NCBI GenBank assembly: GCA_934567745.1
Contig: CAKTJM010000066.1
Span: forward strand, 1 to 10,087
DNA: 10,087 nt
Source of the DNA: an uncultured Eubacteriales bacterium
GTDB taxonomy: Bacteria; Bacillota; Clostridia; Oscillospirales; Oscillospiraceae
Reading direction: 5' to 3'
Shown here in pieces: positions 1 through 6,425 of this stretch. The translations under genes were made by a program, and so were the position numbers. The first letter of the stretch is position 1. The number at the start of each line of letters is the position of its first letter. The notes under the pieces were generated by a model. That model saw nothing but the letters and a program-made list of their open reading frames with translations, ran no database searches and had not been told where the DNA came from.

Positions 1-1093
1 CCTCCAGCGCGTCCAGCCCCGCGCCCGTCCGGGCGCTGAGCGCGACGGTCTCGCCCCCCGGCAGCGCGTCCCACGCGGCGGGCCGGTCCGCCTTGCTGCG
101 GACCACCACCGCCCGGTCGCCCAGCTCGGCCAGGAGCGCCCGCTCCTCGTCGCCGGGGACCGCGGTCCCGTCGCAGACGAGGAGGACCACGTCCGCCTCG
201 TCCATCGCCGTGCGGCTGCGCGCCACGCCCAGCTGCTCCGCCGGGTCGTCGCTCGCGCGCAGGCCCGCCGTGTCGATCAGCCGGAAGGGCAGGCCCGCCA
301 GGCTGACGGCGGCCTCGACCGTGTCGCGGGTCGTGCCGGGCCGGTCGGTCACGATGGCGCGCTCATAGCCCGCCAGCGCGTTGAGCAGGGAGGACTTCCC
401 CGCGTTCGGCCGCCCGACGAGGGCGCAAACCACCCCGTCCCGCAGCCGTCGGCCGCGGGCGGCGGTCTGCAGCAGCGCCGCCAGCGCCGCGCCCTGCTCC
501 GCCAGGACCGCCGCCATCCCCTCCGCGCGGAAGGGGTCGAGGTCCTCGTCCGGATAGTCCAGCACGGCGCAGAAGTGGGCCATCAGGTCCGTCAGGGCGT
601 CGTACACGCCGCCGATCCGCCGGGACAGCGCCCCGGCGAGCTGACCGGCCGCGTTCTGGACGGCCCGGGCGCTGTCGGCCTCGATGAGGTCGATCACCGC
701 CTCCGCCTGGGTCAGGTCCAGCCGCCCGTTCAGGAAGGCGCGCTGGGTGAACTCCCCCGGCCGGGCCGGGCGCGCGCCCGCCCGATACAGCGCCTCCAGC
801 ACCAGACCGAGCACGACGGGGGACCCGTGGCATTGCAGCTCGGCGGTGTCCTCGCCGGTGTAGCTGTGGGGCGCGCGGCTGACGAAGGCCAGCCCGCTGT
901 CGATCCCCTCGCCCTCCGGCCCGAGGACCGTGCCGTAGACGAGCAGGCGGTCCGGTGCATCGGTCAGCGCGCCGCGCTGCATGGGACGGAAGACCTGCGC
1001 CGCGGCGCGGTGCGCGCCGGGGCCGGAGAGCCGCACGATGCCCACCCCGCCGGGGCCGGGGGGCGTCGCGACGGCGGCGATCAGATCGGACAT
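1..1093 (-). CDS. mnmE: tRNA uridine-5-carboxymethylaminomethyl(34) synthesis GTPase MnmE (3' end cut by window)
   Basis: MnmE (TrmE) works with MnmG to modify the wobble uridine (position 34) of certain tRNAs in the cytoplasm, using folate, FAD and GTP. The translation from 1093 opens MSDLIAAVATPPGPGGVGIVR, the typical N-terminal folate-binding/dimerisation domain. The G domain follows: G1 GRPNAGKS at residues 227-234, then PGTTRDT near 250 and DTAGLR near 273. The G4 motif reads SKAD at 333-336, where the usual form is NKxD, and SARTGAG matches G5. About 364 codons are present of the usual ~455, so the C-terminal helical part with the CIGK end lies outside the window. The start is set by GAGGAGGT at 1100-1107, six bases before the ATG. 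In many Firmicutes mnmE follows yidC-jag; here an unrelated oxidoreductase gene precedes it across 230 bases. Confidence 0.97.
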   Translation of the reverse strand, partial: MSDLIAAVATPPGPGGVGIVRLSGPGAHRAAAQVFRPMQRGALTDAPDRLLVYGTVLGPEGEGIDSGLAFVSRAPHSYTGEDTAELQCHGSPVVLGLVLEALYRAGARPARPGEFTQRAFLNGRLDLTQAEAVIDLIEADSARAVQNAAGQLAGALSRRIGGVYDALTDLMAHFCAVLDYPDEDLDPFRAEGMAAVLAEQGAALAALLQTAARGRRLRDGVVCALVGRPNAGKSSLLNALAGYERAIVTDRPGTTRDTVEAAVSLAGLPFRLIDTAGLRASDDPAEQLGVARSRTAMDEADVVLLVCDGTAVPGDEERALLAELGDRAVVVRSKADRPAAWDALPGGETVALSARTGAGLDALE

Positions 1094-1190
1094 GGTGGGA
1101 CCTCCTCTCGATGGCGGTGATTTTTGGCGGATCCACGGACGATCCGCTCTTGACAGACCGGCTCAGGAGCGGTGGATGGATACGCCCCGA

Positions 1191-1233
1191 TGTGGAAAAA
1201 TCGGTGGATAATGTGCAAAACCTTTGTGGACGC
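1191..1233 (-). other. Cluster of DnaA-box-like 9-mers upstream of mnmE
   Basis: Read on the - strand, four 9-mers related to the DnaA box TTATCCACA lie within 43 bases and in one orientation: GCGTCCACA (1225-1233), TTTTGCACA (1212-1220), TTATCCACC (1203-1211) and TTTTCCACA (1191-1199). The middle two abut; the last is three bases further on. A poorer copy, CCATCCACC, lies at 1171-1179. The rest of the 1094-1323 gap holds the mnmE ribosome site and a 7-bp inverted repeat (1127-1133/1141-1147), and I see no clear sigma-70 promoter there. The boxes could be part of an origin or a DnaA-responsive control region; function is inference. Confidence 0.5.
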
Positions 1234-1323
1234 TCGCTTTGCATGAAGCTCTGCATGGCTCAGGATCCCTGCCTCAGTGCATATTCGGGCCGTTCCTGGT
1301 TGGTCGGATCGCACAAAGGGGGC

Positions 1324-2727
1324 TCAGCCCTCCTCCTCGACCCGCTTGCACACGGCCCGCGCGGCCTGGACGCCGCACGCGCCCGCCTGGGCCAGGCCGC
1401 GGGTCACGCCCGCGCCGTCGCCCGCGGCGAAGAAGTTCTTCATCGGGGTCTCCATCTCGGCGGTGAGCTGGAGACGGGCGGAGTAGAACTTGACCTCCGC
1501 GCCGTAGAGCAGGGTGTCGTAGTTGGCGGTGCCGGGGGCGAGCTTGTCCAGGGCGTAGATCATCTCGATGATGTCGTCCAGCTGCCGCTTGGGCAGGGCG
1601 AGGGAGAGGTCGCCGGGCACGGCCGCCGGGAGGGTCGGCCGGGTGGTGGACTTGCTCATGCGGTGCTCGTTCGTGCGCTTGCCGCTCTCGAGGTCGCCGA
1701 AGCGCTGCACGAGCACGCCGCCGGAGAGCATGTTCGACAGGGAGGCGATGTGCTTGCCGTAGCGGTACGGCTCGTTGAACGGCGAGGTGAAGCGGTTGGA
1801 CACGAGCAGGGCGAAGTTCGTGTTCACACTGCGCAGCTTCGGGTCGGAGTAGGAGTGACCGTTGACGGTCTTGATGCCCTCGACGTTCTCCGCGACGACG
1901 TGGCCATAGGGGTTCATGCAGAAGGTGCGGACCTGGTCGCCGTACTGCTTGGTGCGGTAGATGAGCTTGGACTCGTACACCACGTCGGTGATGTGCTCGA
2001 AGACGAGGGCGGGCAACTCCACGCGCACGCCGATGTCGATCTGGTTGTTCGCCATGGGCAGGCCGAGCTTGCGGCACTGACCGGCGAACCACTCCGCGCC
2101 GGAGCGGCCGGGGGCGGCGATGAGGTACCGGGAGAGGAACTCGTCGCCGTCGGTGGTGTGCAGGAGGTAGGAGGGGCCGTCGCACTGCTCGATGTCGGTC
2201 ACGCTCGTGCGGAACCGGAAGTCGATCTTGTCGCGCAGGCCCTCGTAGATGTTGGTGAGGATGCGCAGGTTGTTCTCCGTGCCCAGATGCTTGACGCGGG
2301 CGGAGAGGAGGTGGAGGTCGAACTCCAGCGCGCGCTTGCGCAGGGCGCGGGCGGCGGGGGTCTCGGTGGAATAGACCTCCTCGGTGGCGCCGTGGGCGAC
2401 GTTGACGGAATCGACGTAGTCGATCAGCTCCATGACCTGGTCCTCGGGCATGAAGTCCGTCAGCCAGCCGCCGAAAGCGGTGGTGAAGTTGTATTTCCCG
2501 TCGGAGAAGGCGCCCGCTCCGCCAAAGCCGCACATGGTGTGACAGACGGGGCAGTTGATGCACTCCTTGACGCGGCCCGCGACGATGGGGCAGCTCCGGT
2601 GATAGATGTCATGGCCCTGGTCGAGGACCAGCACGCTCAGACCGGGGCAGCGGTGGACCAGCTCATAGCCGGCGAACACACCGGCCTCGCCGCAGCCGAG
2701 GATGGCGACGTCGTAAGTCTTCCTCAT
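1324..2727 (-). CDS. FAD-dependent oxidoreductase, COG2509-like
   Basis: This is a 467-residue flavoprotein, probably cytoplasmic; its substrate is not known. The N terminus holds a Rossmann dinucleotide-binding site, VAILGCGEAG (residues 7-16). GGAGAFSDGKYN follows at 69-80, a signature I associate with uncharacterised FAD-dependent dehydrogenases of COG2509, and the C terminus has the FAD-closing pattern FFAAGDGAGVTRGLAQAG. Between the two N-terminal motifs lie Cys46, 56, 59, 62 and 66, a C-x2-C-x2-C-x3-C cluster that could bind metal or an Fe-S centre. The start is the first Met, directly before the Rossmann strand. The ribosome site (AAGAAAGTGAG) is weaker than its neighbours'. A strong promoter lies at 2786-2815, divergent from the EamA transporter gene. 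Whether the two products work together is unknown. Confidence 0.88.
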   Translation of the reverse strand: MRKTYDVAILGCGEAGVFAGYELVHRCPGLSVLVLDQGHDIYHRSCPIVAGRVKECINCPVCHTMCGFGGAGAFSDGKYNFTTAFGGWLTDFMPEDQVMELIDYVDSVNVAHGATEEVYSTETPAARALRKRALEFDLHLLSARVKHLGTENNLRILTNIYEGLRDKIDFRFRTSVTDIEQCDGPSYLLHTTDGDEFLSRYLIAAPGRSGAEWFAGQCRKLGLPMANNQIDIGVRVELPALVFEHITDVVYESKLIYRTKQYGDQVRTFCMNPYGHVVAENVEGIKTVNGHSYSDPKLRSVNTNFALLVSNRFTSPFNEPYRYGKHIASLSNMLSGGVLVQRFGDLESGKRTNEHRMSKSTTRPTLPAAVPGDLSLALPKRQLDDIIEMIYALDKLAPGTANYDTLLYGAEVKFYSARLQLTAEMETPMKNFFAAGDGAGVTRGLAQAGACGVQAARAVCKRVEEEG

Positions 2728-2785
2728 GGGATCGTCTCACTTTCTTAAGTTCGTGATGATGGGAGCCATATCGACCCAATCTAAT

Positions 2786-2815
2786 AGTATACCTCTCCCA
2801 TCGGCCCCACGTCAA
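2786..2815 (-). promoter_or_regulatory. Sigma-70-type promoter of the FAD oxidoreductase gene
   Basis: On the - strand TTGACG (2815-2810) and TATACT (2791-2786) are separated by 18 bases, placing the transcript start roughly 50 bases before the ATG at 2727. Its -35 box faces that of the divergent transporter promoter 17 bases away. Confidence 0.7.
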
Positions 2816-2832
2816 GGGGTGGACCGCGCCAC

Positions 2833-2862
2833 TTGACGATCCCCCGTGCCCCGTGTTACGAT
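2833..2862 (+). promoter_or_regulatory. Sigma-70-type promoter of the EamA transporter gene
   Basis: TTGACG (2833-2838) is followed after 18 bases by TACGAT (2857-2862). A transcript would start near 2869. This places the in-frame GTG at 2846 inside the promoter and rules it out as a start codon if the promoter is real. Confidence 0.55.
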
Positions 2863-2908
2863 GACTTTATCTGCGAACGATCGTCGAATCAGGAAGGAGC
2901 GGATCGCT

Positions 2909-3838
2909 TTGGGCAAGACCACCTCGCGTGCCGCCGGGTACCTCATGGCCATCTCCGGCGGCGTCCTCTGGGCCGTCGCGGGCGCCTGCGGACAGGAGCT
3001 GTACCGCGTCAACACCATCACCACCGGCTGGCTGATCCCCATCCGCCTGCTCTGCGCGGGGGCCATCTTCCTGCTCCTGGCCAAGCTCCAGGGGCACCCG
3101 ATCCTCCCCGTCTGGCGGGGGCGGAAGAACGCGCTCCAGCTGCTGCTCTACGGCTGCTTCGGCGTCTCCGCCAGCCAGTATACGTTCTACGCCTGCATCG
3201 AATACGCCAACGTCGCCTTCTCGACGGTGCTGTGCTACATCTGTCCCATCTTCATCCTCCTGTTCTCGCTCATCAAGGGGCTGCGCGCGCCCAAGCTCTA
3301 TGAGGTCAGCGCCGTCGTGCTCGTGGTCGTGGGCGTCTTCGCCTGCGCGACCCACTTCGACGTGACGAAGCTGATCGTCTCGCCCATCGCCCTGGCCATG
3401 GGCCTGCTGTGCGGCCTGACCGCCGCCATCAACACCCTGCTGCCCCTGCGGCTGATGGACCAGTTCAGCCTCTTCGCCGTCATCGGCTGGGGGATGCTGA
3501 TCGGCGGGACCGTCGTCGCCGTGCTCTTCCAGCCGTGGACCATCCCCGTCCGTGTGGACGGGCAGCTCATCGGCTTCATGGCCGTCATCGTCCTCGGCGG
3601 CACCGTCCTCGCCTTCACCTGCTACATGCGCGGCGTGCAGGTCGCCGGGCCGGTCTCCGGCTGCGTCCTGTCGTCGGTCGAGCCGGTCGCGGCGGTCATC
3701 ATCTCCATCCTGTTCCTGAACGTCCGCTTCACCGCCGCCGATTTCGCCGGGTTCGTCATGATCCTCCTCACCGTGCCCATCATCGCGATCGGGCAGCAGC
3801 GGGAGCTGGCCCAGAGCGACCCGACGGCGGGGGAGTGA
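2909..3838 (+). CDS. EamA/DMT-family transporter (TTG start)
   Basis: This is an inner-membrane transporter of the drug/metabolite superfamily; the substrate cannot be told from sequence. The protein is about 309 residues, close to the usual ~300, and is almost entirely hydrophobic segments, consistent with ten helices in two EamA repeats. The first repeat begins at AGYLMAISGGVLWAVAGA and the second at SPIALAMGLLCGLTAAIN. The C terminus is short and polar. I chose TTG at 2909 because AGGAAGGAG (2891-2899) sits nine bases before it and the hydrophobic core begins soon after. A longer in-frame reading from GTG at 2846 would add a charged stretch (NDRRIRKER) and start upstream of the proposed -10 box. 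It is transcribed divergently from the oxidoreductase gene. Confidence 0.9.
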   Translation: MGKTTSRAAGYLMAISGGVLWAVAGACGQELYRVNTITTGWLIPIRLLCAGAIFLLLAKLQGHPILPVWRGRKNALQLLLYGCFGVSASQYTFYACIEYANVAFSTVLCYICPIFILLFSLIKGLRAPKLYEVSAVVLVVVGVFACATHFDVTKLIVSPIALAMGLLCGLTAAINTLLPLRLMDQFSLFAVIGWGMLIGGTVVAVLFQPWTIPVRVDGQLIGFMAVIVLGGTVLAFTCYMRGVQVAGPVSGCVLSSVEPVAAVIISILFLNVRFTAADFAGFVMILLTVPIIAIGQQRELAQSDPTAGE

Positions 3839-3893
3839 ACGCGATCGCGGCAGGATGGCCGCATCGAGAAGGCGCCGGACGAACGAAAGTCCC

Positions 3894-3922
3894 TTGCATT
3901 TCCCCGGGAAAAATGATAAAAT
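3894..3922 (+). promoter_or_regulatory. Sigma-70-type promoter ahead of the MFS gene
   Basis: TTGCAT (3894-3899), a 17-base spacer and TAAAAT (3917-3922) form a good promoter within the only AT-rich patch of this gap. The expected start is near 3929, about 80 bases before the MFS start codon, with an intrinsic terminator in between. Confidence 0.65.
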
Positions 3923-3939
3923 AATATCGTTGTGTAGCG

Positions 3940-3975
3940 AAGAGCGTAAGTCCAAACGGACTTGCGCTCTTTTTT
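3940..3975 (+). terminator. Intrinsic terminator, possibly a leader attenuator
   Basis: Arms 3941-3953 (AGAGCGTAAGTCC) and 3958-3970 (GGACTTGCGCTCT) pair over 13 bp with one G-U wobble and an AAAC loop, and the strand continues in a run of T to 3975. It could end transcription from the EamA gene, whose stop is ~100 bases upstream. It also lies about 10 bases downstream of the start predicted from the promoter at 3894-3922, so it would also terminate that transcript at about 45 nt unless something opens it. Confidence 0.8.
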
Positions 3976-4008
3976 CGTTCTCTAAAACAAGATCTGAGGT
4001 GAACCATC

Positions 4009-5145
4009 ATGGAACAGACCCATCCCCGCTCGCTGGCCGCGAGCATCCTCTCCCTCTCGCTCCTGACCGTCATGGCCGGGGCCGCCGTCGCGCCCGCCCT
4101 CGGGGCGATCCAGGCCCACTTCACCGGGGCCGACCCGCTCCTCGTCCAACTCATCATCAGCGTCCCGGCCCTCTTCATCTTCCTGACCAGCTTCCCCTTC
4201 CCGGCCCTGTGCCGCCGGTTCGACAGCCGCACCCTCGTCCTGGCCGGGCTGGTCCTGTACACCGTCGGCGGCTGCGTCGCCGGGTGCTTCTCCCAGCTCG
4301 TGCCCCTCCTGTGCGCCCGCGCCCTCGTCGGCATCGGGGTAGGCATCCTCATGCCCCTGTCCACCGGGCTGCTGACCTATCACTTCCCGCCGTCCGAGCT
4401 GGAACGCCTGCTCGGACGGTCCTCCGCCATGAACCAGCTCGGCGGGGCGGTCGCCACCCTCCTGGCCGGGCTGCTCGCCCAGGTGAGCTGGCGGGCCAGC
4501 TTCCTCGTCTACGCCCTCGGGGCGCTGAGCTTCGTGCTGTGCCTGGTCTGTCTGCCCAAGGCGCGGATCGGCCGCCCGCGGGAGACGGGGCCGCGCCGCG
4601 CCCTCGCGCCGGAGGACCGTTGGTGCATCGCGGGCATCTTCCTGCTCATGCTGACCTTCTTCCTCTACCCGTCCAACTTCTCGATCGTCTGCGCCCGGCA
4701 GGGCGTCCTCTCCCAGGCGGCCGTGGCCGTGGTCATGGCTGGGATGGACCTGATGGCCTTCGTCGGCGGGCTGAGCTTCGCGCGGCTCTACGGGCGACTG
4801 GGGGACCGGCTGCGCTGGCTCTCCGGGGCGCTCTTCCTGGTGGGCTACGTCCTGCTGTGCCGGCCCGGCGGGTGGGTCGGCTGCCTCGTCGGCTCGCTGT
4901 GCATCGGCTTCGCCAACGGGGAGGGGATCCCCTACCTGCTCTCCTGCTCCTCCCGCCGGGCCGGGCGGGATGCCGCCGCGACCGTCCTGCCGCTCCTGTC
5001 GGCGGGGCTGTATCTCGGCCAGTTCCTCGCGCCGCTGCTCCTCTCCGCGGTCCGGGCCGCGGGCGCAGGGGGCGTCCTGCTGCCGTATCAGCTGGCCGCC
5101 GGGACGGCCGCGCTCTTCCTGCTCGTCTCCGCCCGCGCCCGCTGA
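4009..5145 (+). CDS. MFS transporter
   Basis: This is a major facilitator superfamily permease of 378 residues in the cell membrane; the substrate is not determinable. It starts after GAGGTGA (3996-4002) with a short N terminus. A first helix follows (LTVMAGAAVAPALGAIQ), and the family-typical RALVGIGVGILMP appears at about 104-116. The remainder is a regular series of hydrophobic helices consistent with about 12 segments, with a hydrophilic central loop (KARIGRPRETGPRRALAPEDR). The usual loop 2-3 motif GxLxDRxGR is poorly conserved (ALCRRFDSRT at 66-75). The promoter-plus-terminator arrangement just upstream suggests conditional expression; attenuator control of efflux genes is a known theme, but that reading is inference. 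The next gene begins 93 bases downstream on the same strand. Confidence 0.92.
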   Translation: MEQTHPRSLAASILSLSLLTVMAGAAVAPALGAIQAHFTGADPLLVQLIISVPALFIFLTSFPFPALCRRFDSRTLVLAGLVLYTVGGCVAGCFSQLVPLLCARALVGIGVGILMPLSTGLLTYHFPPSELERLLGRSSAMNQLGGAVATLLAGLLAQVSWRASFLVYALGALSFVLCLVCLPKARIGRPRETGPRRALAPEDRWCIAGIFLLMLTFFLYPSNFSIVCARQGVLSQAAVAVVMAGMDLMAFVGGLSFARLYGRLGDRLRWLSGALFLVGYVLLCRPGGWVGCLVGSLCIGFANGEGIPYLLSCSSRRAGRDAAATVLPLLSAGLYLGQFLAPLLLSAVRAAGAGGVLLPYQLAAGTAALFLLVSARAR

Positions 5146-5150
5146 GGGTG

Positions 5151-5178
5151 ACACCGACCGCGGCCTCCGGCATAGAAT
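5151..5178 (+). promoter_or_regulatory. Possible sporulation-type (sigma-K-like) promoter
   Basis: CATAGAAT (5171-5178) fits the CATAnnnT -10 pattern of sigma-E/sigma-K promoters, and an ACA (5151-5153) lies 17 bases upstream, as for the AC-containing -35 of sigma-K. As a sigma-70 site the same region is poor (GTGACA, 19 bases, TAGAAT). Such short motifs occur by chance, so support comes mainly from the nature of the gene downstream. Confidence 0.3.
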
Positions 5179-5238
5179 GGTACGGCATCGGGCATCGACA
5201 GACGCCCGCCACCCCAATCCATCTGAGGAGGTAATACC

Positions 5239-6147
5239 ATGAGCGATCGCGTCGTACCCGGGCCGGTGCAGGATAGCTGCGGCATCCGGGAAGCCGTGTG
5301 CATCCATACCAAAAAGATCTTCGACAGCTGTCGTGACAAGGACTGTGTGGAGGACCTGCGGGTCTACCCGACCCGCACCTCGCAGGAGGTCCTCGACCGC
5401 GCCGTCAGCGTCCGCGGCGGCCGGGCCGAGCTCCTGCACACCTACATCGACGTCGAACCGGCCAACTATGACCGGGGCTTCTACAGCGTCGACATCCGCT
5501 ACTACTACCGCATCACCGCCGAGGCCCTCACCGGGGCGTCCCGTCCCATCGAGGTCTCCGGTCTGGCCGTCTTCGACAAGCGCGTCGCCCTCTTCGGCAG
5601 CGAGGGCAGCGCCAAGATCTTCTCCTCCCGCTATCGCCCCGACGCGGCGGACGTCCAGCTCCCGCGCCGGGCGAACCTGCCGGAGGCCGTCGTCGAGGCC
5701 GTCGATCCCATCGTCCTGGGCCTGCGCCTGGTCGATGTCTGCGAATGCCCGCCCTGCCCGCCGTGCTGCCCGCCGCCCTGTCCGCCGCCCTGTCCGCCGC
5801 CTTGCCCGCCCGGGCCCGGCTGCTGCGCGGAGAACGAGCTGACCGAGATCCCGCCGTTCATCGCCGCCTGCTTCGGCTGTGAGCTGTGCTTCGACGCGCC
5901 GTGCCGTCGGCTCTTCGTGACCCTGGGCCAGTTCTCGATCGTCCGGCTGGAGCGCGACACCCAGCTGCTCATCCCGATGTACGACTACTGCCTGCCCACC
6001 CGCGAGTGCGGGCGGCCCGGCGAGCCGGGCAGCGAAGACCCCTGCGAGGTCTTCCGCCAGATCCGCTTCCCCGTGGGCGAGTTCTTCCCGCCGAGCACCC
6101 TGCCCGGGATGGACGACGACGGGGACAAGTGCGGCTGCTGCCGCTGA
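5239..6147 (+). CDS. Conserved Cys-rich protein with (CPPP)n linker, unknown function; possible spore-associated protein
   Basis: A 302-residue protein without signal peptide or membrane segment. It has 24 cysteines (8%). The N-terminal domain (~14-165) opens with Cys14, 21, 31 and 36 around HTKKIFDSCRDKDC and contains YIDVEPANYDRGFYSVDIRYYYR. Residues 168-196 form a linker of CPPC and repeated CPPPC units ending GCC. The C-terminal domain (~198-285) carries C-x2-C-x2-C-x4-C at 211-222, then TLGQFSIVRLERDTQLLIPMYDYC. The tail is acidic and ends CGCCR. The start is firm: GAGGAGGT at 5225-5232. From memory, proteins of this layout are widespread hypothetical proteins in spore-forming Clostridia. 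Cysteine-rich self-associating proteins are typical of spore coat and exosporium, and a sigma-K-like site precedes this gene, so a spore-layer role is plausible but unproven. Confidence 0.85.
   Translation: MSDRVVPGPVQDSCGIREAVCIHTKKIFDSCRDKDCVEDLRVYPTRTSQEVLDRAVSVRGGRAELLHTYIDVEPANYDRGFYSVDIRYYYRITAEALTGASRPIEVSGLAVFDKRVALFGSEGSAKIFSSRYRPDAADVQLPRRANLPEAVVEAVDPIVLGLRLVDVCECPPCPPCCPPPCPPPCPPPCPPGPGCCAENELTEIPPFIAACFGCELCFDAPCRRLFVTLGQFSIVRLERDTQLLIPMYDYCLPTRECGRPGEPGSEDPCEVFRQIRFPVGEFFPPSTLPGMDDDGDKCGCCR
5770..5805 (+). repeat. Three tandem 12-bp units encoding PPPC
   Basis: CCGCCGCCCTGT occurs at 5770-5781 and 5782-5793, with a third copy, CCGCCGCCTTGC, at 5794-5805. Each encodes Pro-Pro-Pro-Cys. 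The near-identity of codons suggests copy number may vary between strains by slippage. Confidence 0.85.
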
Positions 6148-6167
6148 CGGCGTCCCGAACATGCCGA

Positions 6168-6198
6168 GAGGGGCCGGACCATGATGGTCCGGCCCCTC
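6168..6198. repeat. Perfect 13-bp hairpin after the Cys-rich gene
   Basis: Arms 6168-6180 (GAGGGGCCGGACC) and 6186-6198 (GGTCCGGCCCCTC) pair perfectly around ATGAT, 20 bases after the stop codon at 6147. There is no T run after the stem on either strand, so it is not a canonical intrinsic terminator, though it could protect a 3' end. Confidence 0.75.
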
Positions 6199-6202
6199 AG
6201 TG

Positions 6203-6240
6203 TGTCAAAAAAGCCTCGCAGATGAGCGCCCGCAGGCGCC
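6203..6240 (-). terminator. Possible intrinsic terminator on the - strand
   Basis: On the - strand GCCTGC and GCGAGGC can pair with one bulged base around a ~12-base loop, immediately followed by six T (6212-6207). It would end a transcript running ~280 bases past the zinc-ribbon gene. A competing 5-bp hairpin (6226-6230/6235-6239) overlaps it. The stem is modest. Confidence 0.4.
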
Positions 6241-6254
6241 ACGGAAGCGACTGA

Positions 6255-6306
6255 CCGCCGAAGGCGGCTCTTGGCGAGTCCCAGTTTCGCGCTCGGAAGC
6301 GCGAAA
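6255..6306. repeat. Two short hairpins
   Basis: CCGCC/GGCGG (6255-6259/6263-6267, loop GAA) is enclosed by a possible GACT/AGTC pairing (6249-6252/6277-6280). TTTCGCGCT/AGCGCGAAA (6285-6293/6298-6306, loop CGGA) is a perfect 9-bp stem. They belong to the hairpin-dense convergent gap. Confidence 0.6.
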
Positions 6307-6318
6307 TAAGATCAAATC

Positions 6319-6351
6319 ATTTTCTCCGGTGACATGTGCGCCGGAGAAAAT
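6319..6351. repeat. 11-bp perfect inverted repeat
   Basis: ATTTTCTCCGG (6319-6329) and CCGGAGAAAAT (6341-6351) are exact reverse complements around an 11-base centre, and pairing can extend two further bp with a G-U. It could be an RNA hairpin or a protein-binding dyad. Confidence 0.65.
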
Positions 6352-6357
6352 ACTTCT

Positions 6358-6417
6358 CAGCCCGTAAGTGTGCGAATCGTCCGCTGCAGGCGGACGGTGC
6401 GTTTGCGCAACGGGCTG
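6358..6417 (+). ncRNA. Three-way-junction-like structured segment, possible RNA
   Basis: An outer 8-bp stem, CAGCCCGT (6358-6365) with ACGGGCTG (6410-6417), encloses two further stems. The first is CGTCCGC/GCGGACG (6378-6384/6390-6396) with loop TGCAG; the second is TGCG/CGCA (6398-6401/6406-6409) with loop TTTG, directly abutting the closing arm. Nested exact pairing of this kind suggests an RNA fold, and the strand is uncertain. I do not recognise a known RNA family, and no promoter is evident for it. Confidence 0.3.
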
Positions 6418-6425
6418 CATCCACC

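Noticed and set aside
1324..1345. GGGCTGAGCCC as a terminator of the FAD oxidoreductase gene
   Set aside because: The possible stem is only 3-4 bp and the following TTTGTG is not a real T run.
955..2748. Long + strand open frame (597 codons) opposite mnmE and the FAD oxidoreductase
   Set aside because: It is antisense to a clearly recognisable enzyme, its translation is low-complexity Ala/Gly/Val/Asp/Glu, and it spans a regulatory gap. High G+C makes stops rare in shadow frames.
3982..6162. Long - strand open frame (726 codons) opposite the MFS and Cys-rich genes
   Set aside because: The translation is charged and repetitive without any family resemblance, has no ribosome site, and is fully opposite two supported genes.
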